DNA of 64,000 nucleotides. Origin: CADEEN01 sp963740395. Its GTDB lineage: Bacteria; Pseudomonadota; Gammaproteobacteria; Burkholderiales; Burkholderiaceae_C. Under the pieces are notes generated by a model that saw only the letters and a list, made by a program, of their open reading frames with translations, was not told where the DNA came from and made no database searches. Location of the stretch: positions 1 through 64,000 of the forward strand of contig CAVUEP010000031.1 in NCBI GenBank assembly GCA_963740395.1. The letters run 5' to 3'. Below are positions 57,083 to 64,000 of the stretch, in pieces. Positions within the stretch are counted from its first letter, which is position 1. Every line of letters starts with the position of its first letter. The position numbers and the translations under genes are program-made.

Positions 57083-58720
57083 TCACTCGATTCTGGCGCG
57101 CTGGCGGCGGCCGACCCAGGCCGCCAGGCTAAAGCCAATGGCCGGCAGCAGCGCCTGCAATACGGCGAACGCTGCGGCGGTGTGGCGCTGCCCGCCCGAG
57201 GCCAACGTCACCGCTTCAGTGGTGACAGTGGCGTGGCGGCCCGCGCCGATGAACTGCGTCGGCAGGTACTGAGCGACGCTGACCGCGAAGCCCACCGCCA
57301 GTGCCGCCGCGATCGGCGCGGCCAGCAGGGGGGCCTTGATGCGCCACCAGAAGGCAGCGCGTGAGCGACCCAGCGCCAGCGCGGTCGTCTCGAACCGGCG
57401 GTCGAAACTCCGCCAGGCCGGCGCGAGTGCGACGAACACATAGGGCAGCGTGACCAACGTATGGACCCACGCCAGGCCGTGCAGCGTGCCGTCCAGGCGC
57501 AGCGGCAGGGCCAAGGTGTAGAGACCCGCCATCAGCAGCAGCGGCGGCACCACCAGCGGCGCCAGCACCAAGGGCATCGCGCGTGGGTCCCAGGCCAGTG
57601 GCGTGGCTTCGAACCAGACCAGCACCAGCAACAACGCGGTGCCACTGGCGGCCAGGCCCAGCCCGGCCGCGAGCCAGACCGCATCGCTGCTGGCCTGCAC
57701 CTGCTGCCAGGCCGAGCCGGCCCACAACTGCGGTTGCAACGCCGGAAAGGTCCACACGCCGACCCACGACGACGCGAGCAGCAGCGTGGCGACGATCACG
57801 TAGACCGCGAGTAGCGCGAACCACAGGGCCTTGGCCGGCCAGCCGCTGCGGCGCGCCGGCGGGCGTCGAAGGCCGCTCACCGCAGCCGGCTGCAGCGCTC
57901 GCCACAGCGCCCTGGCGCCGAGCGCGCCGAGTGCTGCCGCCACGGCCACGGTGAGGCCCAGCAACAGCGCGGCGGCGGCGCCCATCGCATTGCGTTCCGG
58001 GTTGCCGTCCTGCAGCGCCTGCCAGGCGACGACGGCCAGGGTCGGCGGCGACGCCGGTCCGACGATCAGGGCCAGGTCGACCACGGTCAGGCCGTAGGCC
58101 AGCACCGCGAGCAACGGCCAGGCCAGGCGCGGCAGCAGCAGCGGCCACAAGACACGCCACCAGACCGCACTCGCGCGGTAGCCCAACGTCGCGCCGCTTG
58201 CCAACCAGCCGCGCAGCGACTGCGCGACGTCGGGCCGCGCCAGCAGGGCCATCGCGTTCCACAGCAGGAAGGGCAGTTCCTTGCCGAACAGCACCGCGGC
58301 GAGGCCCACGCCATGCGCGTCGTTGACGGTCGGCCAGTCGGGCGGCGCGTTCCAGCCGAAGAGGGGCGCCAGCAGCCGCGCCAGCAGCCCTGCGGGCATC
58401 ACCAGCAGGGCCAGGCCGATGGCGAACGCGGCGTGCGGCAGGGAAAGCATCGGGCCCAGCGCATGCGCCACGCGCTGCCACAGCGGCGTGCCCCACAGGT
58501 GCGTGACCAGCAGCATGCAGGCCAGCAGCGCGAGCAGCGTGCTCGCCACGCCGGTGCCCAGCGACAACCGCCACGCGCTCGGCAATTGCGGGTCGGCCAG
58601 CAGGGCGCGCCAGGCGGCGGCATCACCGGCCTGCCACAGCGCGACCGGCAGCGCCAAGACCAATGGCAGTGCAAACAGCAGCAGCGGCGCGGCCAGCGCG
58701 AAGCGTGCAGGGCGCTTCAT
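57083..58720 (-). CDS. ynjC: ABC transporter permease, YnjC-like double-length
   Basis: This is a 545-residue permease with two tandem binding-protein-dependent transport domains (about 12 membrane spans), the fused form seen in YnjC and ThiP. Coupling loops LGYRASAVWWRVLWP and LGRSRAAFWWRIKAP show the duplicated EAA motif. ATG 58720 is chosen; upstream in-frame sequence overlaps ynjB without homology. It lies 16 bases after ynjB. Confidence 0.9.
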   Translation of the reverse strand: MKRPARFALAAPLLLFALPLVLALPVALWQAGDAAAWRALLADPQLPSAWRLSLGTGVASTLLALLACMLLVTHLWGTPLWQRVAHALGPMLSLPHAAFAIGLALLVMPAGLLARLLAPLFGWNAPPDWPTVNDAHGVGLAAVLFGKELPFLLWNAMALLARPDVAQSLRGWLASGATLGYRASAVWWRVLWPLLLPRLAWPLLAVLAYGLTVVDLALIVGPASPPTLAVVAWQALQDGNPERNAMGAAAALLLGLTVAVAAALGALGARALWRALQPAAVSGLRRPPARRSGWPAKALWFALLAVYVIVATLLLASSWVGVWTFPALQPQLWAGSAWQQVQASSDAVWLAAGLGLAASGTALLLVLVWFEATPLAWDPRAMPLVLAPLVVPPLLLMAGLYTLALPLRLDGTLHGLAWVHTLVTLPYVFVALAPAWRSFDRRFETTALALGRSRAAFWWRIKAPLLAAPIAAALAVGFAVSVAQYLPTQFIGAGRHATVTTEAVTLASGGQRHTAAAFAVLQALLPAIGFSLAAWVGRRQRARIE

Positions 58721-58736
58721 CGAGCCGCCGCGGCGC

Positions 58737-59942
58737 TCAGGCTTGGCCGTAGCGGCGCAGCCACTCGCGCTCGAGCGGCTCGACCCACGAGCCATGCGGC
58801 TCGGGCAGCGTCGGCGCGGGCTTTGCGACCTGGCCCGGCGCAGCGGCCGCGGCAAACAGCGCGCGGTCGGCGGCGTTGAGCTTCTCCGTGGCCAGCACGG
58901 TCGGGTCGCCCCAGTGCCGGATGTCGGCCTTGCGCGCCTGCGCGGCAGGCGAGAGCAGGAAATTCGCCGCCACCTGGGCGGCCTGGCGAGCCCGGGCGTT
59001 GAACGGAATGGCGAGGAAATGCGTGTTGCCGACAGTGCCGCCGGCATGCTGGTAGCTGACCACGCTGGCCGGCAGGGTCTTGCTCGCGATCTCGTTCGCG
59101 ACTTCGTTGGGATTGAAGGTGAGCGAGATCGCCAGTTCGCCGTCGGCGAGCATCTGGCGCATCACGGTGTTGTTGGCCGGGAACTGGCGCCCCTGCTTCC
59201 ACAGGTGCGGGTGCAGGCCGTCGAGCGCGGCCCACAGCGGCGCGGTGAGGCGCGCGAATGCGTCGGCATTGACCGCGGCGTAGAAGGGCTTGCGGTCGGC
59301 GCTGAGCTCGAGCAGCACCTGCTTGAGGAAGGTCGTGCCATGGAACTGCGGCGGCTTGGGGTAGGTGAAGCGGCCGGGGTTCTTCTTGGCCCAGTCGATG
59401 AGCTCGACCAGGTTCGACGGTGGCGTGGCCACACGCGCACTGTCGGCGTAGAACGTGAGCTGGGCCATGCCCCAGGGCGCTTCCATGCCCTCGACCGGTT
59501 CGGAGAAGTCGACCCGCGTCGTCGGTTTGCCCACGGTGTCGACCAAGGCGTAGTTCGGCAGCGCCTCGCTCCACGGGCCGAACAGCAGGCCCTCGCGCTT
59601 CATGGTCAGGAAGTTCTCGCCGTTGATCCACAGCAGGTCGGCCGAGCCGTCGCTGTGGCGACCGGCGGCCTTCTCGGCGCGCACGCGCTTGACGACTTCC
59701 GCTGTTTCGCTGACCTTGACATGCTCGAGCTTGACGCCCGAACGCTGGGCCAGCTGCGCGGCGGCCCATTGCAGGTAGGCGTTGATGCGTTCGCTGCCGG
59801 CCCAGGCGTTGAAGTACACGGTCTGGCCGCGCGCCGCGGTTTGGATCCGAGCCCAGTTCGTGCCCTGCGCGAGCGTCAGGTTGGGTAGTGCCAGGGCGCT
59901 GCCCGCAAGCAGCAGGCTGCGGCGTCGCAGGTCATGGTTCAT
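58737..59942 (-). CDS. ynjB: ABC transporter substrate-binding protein, YnjB-like
   Basis: This is a 401-residue periplasmic binding protein. A Tat-like signal RRRSLLLAGSALALP is followed by the family-specific VYFNAWAGSERINAYLQWAA in part (block YFNAWAGSERIN), WINGENFLTMK, EAPWGMAQLTFYAD, and FNPNEVANEI. YnjB is annotated as a putative thiamine-class binding protein, but its ligand is unproven. First gene of the unit ynjB-ynjC-ynjD-ynjF-fusion oxidoreductase-DUF3047-flavoprotein. ATG 59942 is preferred over an upstream start at 60032. Confidence 0.9.
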   Translation of the reverse strand: MNHDLRRRSLLLAGSALALPNLTLAQGTNWARIQTAARGQTVYFNAWAGSERINAYLQWAAAQLAQRSGVKLEHVKVSETAEVVKRVRAEKAAGRHSDGSADLLWINGENFLTMKREGLLFGPWSEALPNYALVDTVGKPTTRVDFSEPVEGMEAPWGMAQLTFYADSARVATPPSNLVELIDWAKKNPGRFTYPKPPQFHGTTFLKQVLLELSADRKPFYAAVNADAFARLTAPLWAALDGLHPHLWKQGRQFPANNTVMRQMLADGELAISLTFNPNEVANEIASKTLPASVVSYQHAGGTVGNTHFLAIPFNARARQAAQVAANFLLSPAAQARKADIRHWGDPTVLATEKLNAADRALFAAAAAPGQVAKPAPTLPEPHGSWVEPLEREWLRRYGQA

Positions 59943-60047
59943 GCGTGATGTCTCCGGGTGCGCTGGCGGCGCCGCGAGTGTAGCCAGGGCAATGCGTCGT
60001 TTCCGGCCGCCATTGCTTACACTGCGCCGCAACCCACCTTACCGCCG

Positions 60048-60617
60048 ATGAACGATTTCGCCCAAGCCGTCCAGGCGCTGCGACCGCAGCTGATGCGCTT
60101 TGCCAATGCCCAGTTGCGCAACGAAGCCTGGGCCGAGGACGCGGTGTCCGAGGCGTTGTTGGCCGCGCTGGCCAAGCCGCAGGCCTTTGGCGGCCAGTCG
60201 CAGCTGAAGACCTGGATGGTCGGCATCCTCAAGCACAAGCTGATCGACCAGATCCGCCGCAACAGCCGCGAGTTGTCGGTGACGACGCGCGAGGACAACG
60301 AAGACTTCGACGCCGTGGTGTTCAACGCCGACGGCAGCTGGCGTGAAGCGCCGGCTGAATGGGGCGACCCCGAGGCCGCCTGCGGACGCACCGAGTTCTT
60401 CGACGTGCTCGAGATCTGCGTCGACCATCTGCCTGGTGTGCAGGGCCGCGTGTTCATGATGCGCGAGTGGCTCGGCCTGGATACCGCAGAGATTTGCAAG
60501 GAATTGGGCATCACGTCGACGAACTTGTGGGTCCTGTTGCACCGAGCCCGCCTACGCCTGCAAGCCTGCATGCAGGAGCGCTGGTTCGGCAACGAGGTCG
60601 CCAAGGCTCCCCTATGA
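60048..60617 (+). CDS. ECF-type RNA polymerase sigma factor
   Basis: This is a 189-residue group IV sigma factor. The region 2 helix reads LRPQLMRFANAQLRNEAWAEDAVSEAL (blocks RFANAQLRNEAWAED and VSEALLAAL), with LKTWMVGILKHKLIDQIRRN in region 2.4 and region 4 GLDTAEICKELGITSTNLWVLLHRARLRL as GITSTNLWVLLHRAR. It is divergent from ynjB with 105 bases between. Its stop overlaps the next gene, a typical sigma/anti-sigma pair. Confidence 0.92.
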   Translation: MNDFAQAVQALRPQLMRFANAQLRNEAWAEDAVSEALLAALAKPQAFGGQSQLKTWMVGILKHKLIDQIRRNSRELSVTTREDNEDFDAVVFNADGSWREAPAEWGDPEAACGRTEFFDVLEICVDHLPGVQGRVFMMREWLGLDTAEICKELGITSTNLWVLLHRARLRLQACMQERWFGNEVAKAPL

Positions 60618-60814
60618 AATTCCTCCAACGCAACTGCCAACAAGTGACGGCCCTGGTGCTGGCTGGTGAAGACCGCCGCCTGGGTCTGATCGAGCGCTGG
60701 GCCGTGCGCGGGCACCTGAAGGTCTGCGGCGCCTGCCCGGCGTTCAATCGCCAGGTGGCCCTGATGCGCGAGGCGCTACCGCGCTGGCGCGCCTACCGCG
60801 AGAGCGCCGAGTAA
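60614..60814 (+). CDS. Small zinc-finger (zf-HC2) protein, probable anti-sigma partner
   Basis: This 66-residue protein has the H-x3-C-x2-C zinc motif in HLKVCGACPAF, as in ZAS-type anti-sigma factors. It has no membrane span, so it is a cytosolic sensor at most. It overlaps the ECF sigma gene by four bases. Proteins of this length beside such sigma factors are common in Burkholderiales and are assumed to hold the sigma factor inactive. Confidence 0.82.
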   Translation: MKFLQRNCQQVTALVLAGEDRRLGLIERWAVRGHLKVCGACPAFNRQVALMREALPRWRAYRESAE

Positions 60815-60896
60815 TTCACGCGCTTGCGCCTCGAAGTGCGATCCCGTCTCGGCGTGCAGGCCCACGCCGACAAAGAGGCCTGAACGGAAGACCCAA

Positions 60897-61889
60897 ATGT
60901 CGGAAGCCATCAACATCGGCGTCATCGGCCTGGGCGTGATGGGCCAGCGCATGCTGGCGCGACTCGCCGGCCATGCGCGGTTGCGCGCCACGCATGTCTG
61001 GGATGCTGACGCGCAGGCCGTCGTGCGCACGCTCGCCGCCTACCCGCAGTTGCAGTGCGTGGCAGATGCCGAGGCGCTGATCGATGCGCCCGGGCTGCAC
61101 TGCCTGTACATCGCCACGCCCCCGGCGCCGCACATGGCGCTGTCCAACCGCGCCTTCGACGCCGGGCTGGCGGTGTTTTGCGAGAAGCCGCTGACGGTGG
61201 ACTTCGACGCCGCGCGACACACCATCGCCCGCATGGAGCGCGAAGGCCGGCGCGCCGCGGTGAACTTCTCGCTCGCGTCGTCGCCCGGGCTGGCCGCGCT
61301 GCAAACCGCCTGGCAGGCATGCCCGCAGGGGCTGCTGGGCCAGCCGCAAAGCGTGCGCATCGAACTCGCGTTTGCCGCCTGGCCGCGCCCATGGCAGGCC
61401 GCGGCCGGTGCCTGGCTGCGCGAGCGCACCGAGGGCGGCTTCACGCGCGAGGTGCTGTCGCACTTCATCTTCGTGTTGCAGCGCGTGCTGGGGCCGGCGC
61501 GGGTGCGCTCAGCGACGCCCACCTACCCCAGCGACGGGCGCAGCGCCGAAACCGCACTCAGCGCGCGGCTCGAGGCAGGGGGTATGCCGGTCGATATCGA
61601 CGCGCGCATCGGCGGCGAGGCCGACGACTTCAATCGCTTGACCCTGCGCGGCAGCGCGGGCGAGATCGAGCTGCGCGAATGGGTCGGCGTGTGGCGGCGT
61701 CGCCACGGCGCCGAGTGGGACGCTCAGGGCGACGTCGCCGAGTTGCGCGCGCGCGGCCAGTCCGATCAGTTGACGCAATGGGTGGCGATGATCGAGGGCC
61801 GAGCGCACAGTCTGCCCGGCTATGCCGAGGCGTTGGCGGTACAGGAGACGATCGAGGCGTTGCTGGCGGGCGCAGCATTGTCTAGCTGA
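60897..61889 (+). CDS. Gfo/Idh/MocA-family oxidoreductase
   Basis: This is a 330-residue NAD(P)-dependent dehydrogenase with Rossmann motif IGVIGLGVMGQRM, the CEKPLTVD signature carrying the catalytic Lys, and an alpha/beta C-terminal domain. The sugar or other substrate is not evident. It stands alone 82 bases after the zinc-finger gene. The 245 bases after it show no gene or clear signal. Confidence 0.9.
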   Translation: MSEAINIGVIGLGVMGQRMLARLAGHARLRATHVWDADAQAVVRTLAAYPQLQCVADAEALIDAPGLHCLYIATPPAPHMALSNRAFDAGLAVFCEKPLTVDFDAARHTIARMEREGRRAAVNFSLASSPGLAALQTAWQACPQGLLGQPQSVRIELAFAAWPRPWQAAAGAWLRERTEGGFTREVLSHFIFVLQRVLGPARVRSATPTYPSDGRSAETALSARLEAGGMPVDIDARIGGEADDFNRLTLRGSAGEIELREWVGVWRRRHGAEWDAQGDVAELRARGQSDQLTQWVAMIEGRAHSLPGYAEALAVQETIEALLAGAALSS

Positions 61890-62134
61890 TGCGCTTGAAC
61901 AGGCCAGACGTCAACTCCCATCAGTAGCTTGGAGGTAGTCGGCGGCGTACCGCTTCAGCGTGACAGTTGCTCGCGACCGGCGTGCGAGGCTCTCTCGAAG
62001 CAGAAGCTGGAGGCGGCGGGATGCCCGCGTGTACACCCTGGTGCGCAGCGTGACGGCGACGCTCGGGTAGATGCCGCGGTCGGCTCGGCAGTAGCGTGAA
62101 GCGACTTGGCGCCTGAATTCCCTAGAATGAAAAC

Positions 62135-62725
62135 ATGCCTACGAAGACTTCCACCTTGGTCGTAGCGCAGGTCCCGATCGGACTCGCATGCGTTGCACAA
62201 GCCTGGCAGGCCCACGAGGGGGAACTGCGGGGCTACCTGCGCCGCCAGCTGGCCGACCCGGACGCGGCCGAGGACGTCTTGCAAGATGTATTTGTCAAGG
62301 CCATGCGCCAGGGACAGGGTTTCTGCGCGCTGACCAACGCCCGGGCATGGCTGTTTCAGGTCGCACGCAATGCGTTGATCGACCGGGCGCGAACCTTGCA
62401 CCCGACAGACCCGTTGGCCGACGATGCGCCCATCGCCGATCCGGGCGTTGTCGAACTGGCGCCAGTCGATGCGCTGGCCGAATGTCTGACCAGCGTCATC
62501 GGCAAACTGCCAGCGGACGATGCCGAGGTGCTGCGGGCTTGCGACCTGCAAGGCCAGACCGTACGCGCGTATGCGCAGGCGCAAGGGCTAGGCCTGGCAG
62601 CCACCAAATCGCGGCTGCTTCGGGCGCGGCAGCGACTGCGTGAGCGGCTCGTGGTGGATTGCCGCGTGGGCTTCGACGACGACGGATCCGTCTGCTGCCA
62701 CTTCCCGCAGCGACCTGCCGGCTGA
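62135..62725 (+). CDS. sigZ: SigZ-like ECF RNA polymerase sigma factor
   Basis: This is a 196-residue ECF sigma factor. Region 2 is ELRGYLRRQLADPDAAEDVLQDVFVKAM (blocks YLRRQLADPDAAED, VLQDVFVKA), then ARAWLFQVARNALIDRAR, and region 4 AYAQAQGLGLAATKSRLLRARQRL in part (LAATKSRLLRARQRL). A Cys pair near the C-terminus (GSVCCHFP) could sense metal or thiol stress. The SigZ name is by family resemblance. It directly precedes the permease and thioredoxin genes. Confidence 0.88.
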   Translation: MPTKTSTLVVAQVPIGLACVAQAWQAHEGELRGYLRRQLADPDAAEDVLQDVFVKAMRQGQGFCALTNARAWLFQVARNALIDRARTLHPTDPLADDAPIADPGVVELAPVDALAECLTSVIGKLPADDAEVLRACDLQGQTVRAYAQAQGLGLAATKSRLLRARQRLRERLVVDCRVGFDDDGSVCCHFPQRPAG

Positions 62726-62753
62726 AACGCCACGGCGCCGGGCCGACCCGGCA

Positions 62754-62780
62754 TGAATCCTTTTGCGGCCTTGTTCGTCT
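62754..62780 (+). promoter_or_regulatory. Candidate ECF-sigma promoter before the permease
   Basis: TGAATCC (62754-62760), 15 bases, then CGTCT (62776-62780) resembles the -35 GAATCC / -10 CGTC(T/A) form of many ECF promoters. The permease ATG is 43 bases further on. It would let the SigZ-like factor drive its neighbours. Confidence 0.45.
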
Positions 62781-62822
62781 CCGTGTCAGTGAACACGAAT
62801 CAGGACCTCAAAGGATTCCACC

Positions 62823-63885
62823 ATGAGCCAACTTGTATCCCTGCTGCTGCGCCAGCCCGGCCTGCGCCTGTCCCGGCAGCATCCGCGCCTCTTCCTGCTC
62901 GTCGCAGCGCTGGGCGGTGGCCCTGCTGTATGCGGCGTTGCTGCCCATGTCCGAAGCCCTGGTGGCCCTGTTGCCGGTCGACCGGGCCAGCCACCTGGGT
63001 GGCGCCCTGCAGTTCTTCATCTACGACGCGCCCAAGCTGCTGCTGCTGCTCACGACGGTGGTCTTCGTGATGGGCATGGTCAATTCCTACTTCACCCCCG
63101 AGCGCACGCGTGCGCTGCTGGCCGGTCGGACCGAGGGCGTGGCCAACGTGATGGCCGCCAGCCTGGGCGTGGTGACGCCGTTCTGCTCCTGCTCGGCGGT
63201 GCCGCTGTTTGTCGGCTTCGTCCAGGCCGGCGTGCCGCTGGGCGTGACGTTCTCGTTCCTGATCGCTGCACCGATGGTCAACGAGGTGGCGCTGGCGCTG
63301 CTGTTCGGCATGTTCGGCTGGCGCGTGGCGCTGCTGTACATGGCGCTGGGTCTGACGATCGCGATCGTGGCCGGCTGGGTGCTGGGGCGGATGAAGATGG
63401 AAGCCCACCTGGAGGACTGGGTGCGCGAGATTCCACGGGTCGCCGCCGGTCCAGGCGACACGCTAATGACGCTGTCCGAGCGCATCGACGCCGGGCTGAC
63501 CAGCGTGCGCGGGATCGTCGGCAAGGTCTGGCCCTATGTGCTGGTGGGCATCGCGCTGGGCGCGGCGATCCACGGCTGGGTGCCGCAGGACTTCATGGCG
63601 GCCGTCATGGGCAAGGAAGCCTGGTGGTCGGTACCGCTGGCGGTGCTGGTCGGCGTACCGATGTACAGCGGCGCGGCCGGCATGATTCCCATCGTCCAGG
63701 CCCTGCTCGCCAAGGGCGCGGCCTTGGGCACCGTGCTCGCCTTCATGATGAGCGTGATCGCACTCTCGCTGCCCGAGATGATCATCCTGCGCAAGGTGCT
63801 CAAACTGCGGCTGATCGCCACCTTCGTGGGCGTCGTGTCGATTGGCATCCTGCTCGTCGGCTTCGTCTTCAACGCGGCCCTGTGA
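62823..63885 (+). CDS. Permease of the ArsP/DUF318 type, one extra base near 62912
   Basis: This is an inner-membrane permease of about 353 residues with eight or more spans. The N-terminus MSQLVSLLLRQPGLRL is in a different frame from the body; dropping one G near 62912 joins it to RWAVALLYAALLPMSEALV. The family-specific VVTPFCSCSAVPLFVGFVQAGVPLG holds the Cys-Ser-Cys signature, repeated at PMYSGAAGMIPI. ArsP-like permeases export organoarsenicals; others have unknown substrates. A thioredoxin follows 50 bases later. Confidence 0.9.
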
Positions 63886-63935
63886 GCCCAACTCAAGACC
63901 CGTTCTCGATCATTTCTCAACCCAAGGAGCACATC

Positions 63936-64000
63936 ATGGACATCAAGGTACTCGGTGGCTGCTGCGGCAGCAGTTGCGACAACACCATCAAACTCATCGA
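63936..64000 (+). CDS. Redox-active thioredoxin-family protein, N-terminal end only
   Basis: Twenty-one residues are visible, beginning MDIKVLGGCCGSSCDN, the strand and active-site region of the small thioredoxin-like 'redox-active disulfide protein 2' family, with a Cys-rich CCGSSC where the usual motif is CxxC. AAGGAG precedes ATG 63936. These proteins commonly follow ArsP-like permeases. It continues beyond the window. Confidence 0.85.
   Translation, partial: MDIKVLGGCCGSSCDNTIKLI

Noticed and set aside
57083..59047. Longer YnjC start at 59047
   Set aside because: It would read through much of ynjB out of frame; the membrane-protein start at 58720 with normal spacing after ynjB is clearly better.

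Overview
The window looks like a high-GC betaproteobacterium of the order Burkholderiales, most likely the Rubrivivax/Leptothrix/Ideonella side of the order. The evidence is the housekeeping order lepA-lepB-DUF4845-rnc-era-recO-pdxJ-acpS-nagZ, the rne/rluC divergent pair, an Omp-type Burkholderiales porin, a urtABCDE/ure locus and the high GC with G/C-rich third positions. No rRNA, tRNA, CRISPR array, insertion sequence or prophage gene was seen. The sequence appears to be an unpolished single-molecule or metagenomic contig. About twenty single-base frame breaks, nearly all extra bases, interrupt otherwise intact conserved genes, and the first ~840 bases are an unrelated fragment joined abruptly to the middle of lepA.

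Layout. 1-840: foreign fragment. 840-9060 (+): translation, secretion, RNA-processing and cofactor genes (lepA 3' part, lepB, rnc, era, recO, pdxJ, acpS, nagZ). 9118-14121: rne (-) with a ~550-base leader, divergent rluC, then a HAD phosphatase. 14114-19294 (+): Rieske protein, S49 peptidase, psd and the glycogen genes glgC-glgA. 19368-21808 (-): gspA-gspB of type II secretion. 21866-38684: a dispersed nitrogen locus. Urease genes lie on the minus strand as ureA, a small membrane protein, ureB and ureC, then a separate group of two small genes with ureEFG divergent from a LysR gene. The urea ABC transporter urtABCDE (+) follows, behind a textbook sigma-54 promoter with a possible NtrC site. 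dgoK-dgoA, a DUF2807 protein and a MerA-like flavoprotein come next. ureD sits 10 kb away at the end of an ABC transporter/nucleoside deaminase operon (37808-41819, -).

That operon diverges from uraH-xdhC (+), whose promoter is overlapped by a perfect 18-bp palindrome of GntR-operator type. Purine breakdown, urea import and urea hydrolysis are therefore physically assembled into one ammonia-scavenging region. 43231-43613 is a large imperfect DNA palindrome that carries near-identical sequence on both strands. It is probably a dispersed non-coding element.

43673-51685: cysteine dioxygenase, AmiC-type amidase, tsaE/queG (overlapping divergent starts), an AEC transporter, a CHI-fold protein, xerD, porin and marC. 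51667-59942 (-): an uncharacterised gene set made of a flavoprotein, a DUF3047 protein, a TVP38/TMEM64-disulfide reductase fusion, a CDP-alcohol phosphatidyltransferase and the YnjD/YnjC/YnjB ABC transporter. It echoes the E. coli ydjXYZ-ynjABCDEF neighbourhood and is the best candidate here for an undescribed system. 60048-64000 (+): an ECF sigma factor with a tiny zinc-binding partner, a Gfo/Idh/MocA oxidoreductase, then a SigZ-like sigma factor with a candidate ECF promoter in front of a metalloid-type permease and a redox thioredoxin that runs off the window.
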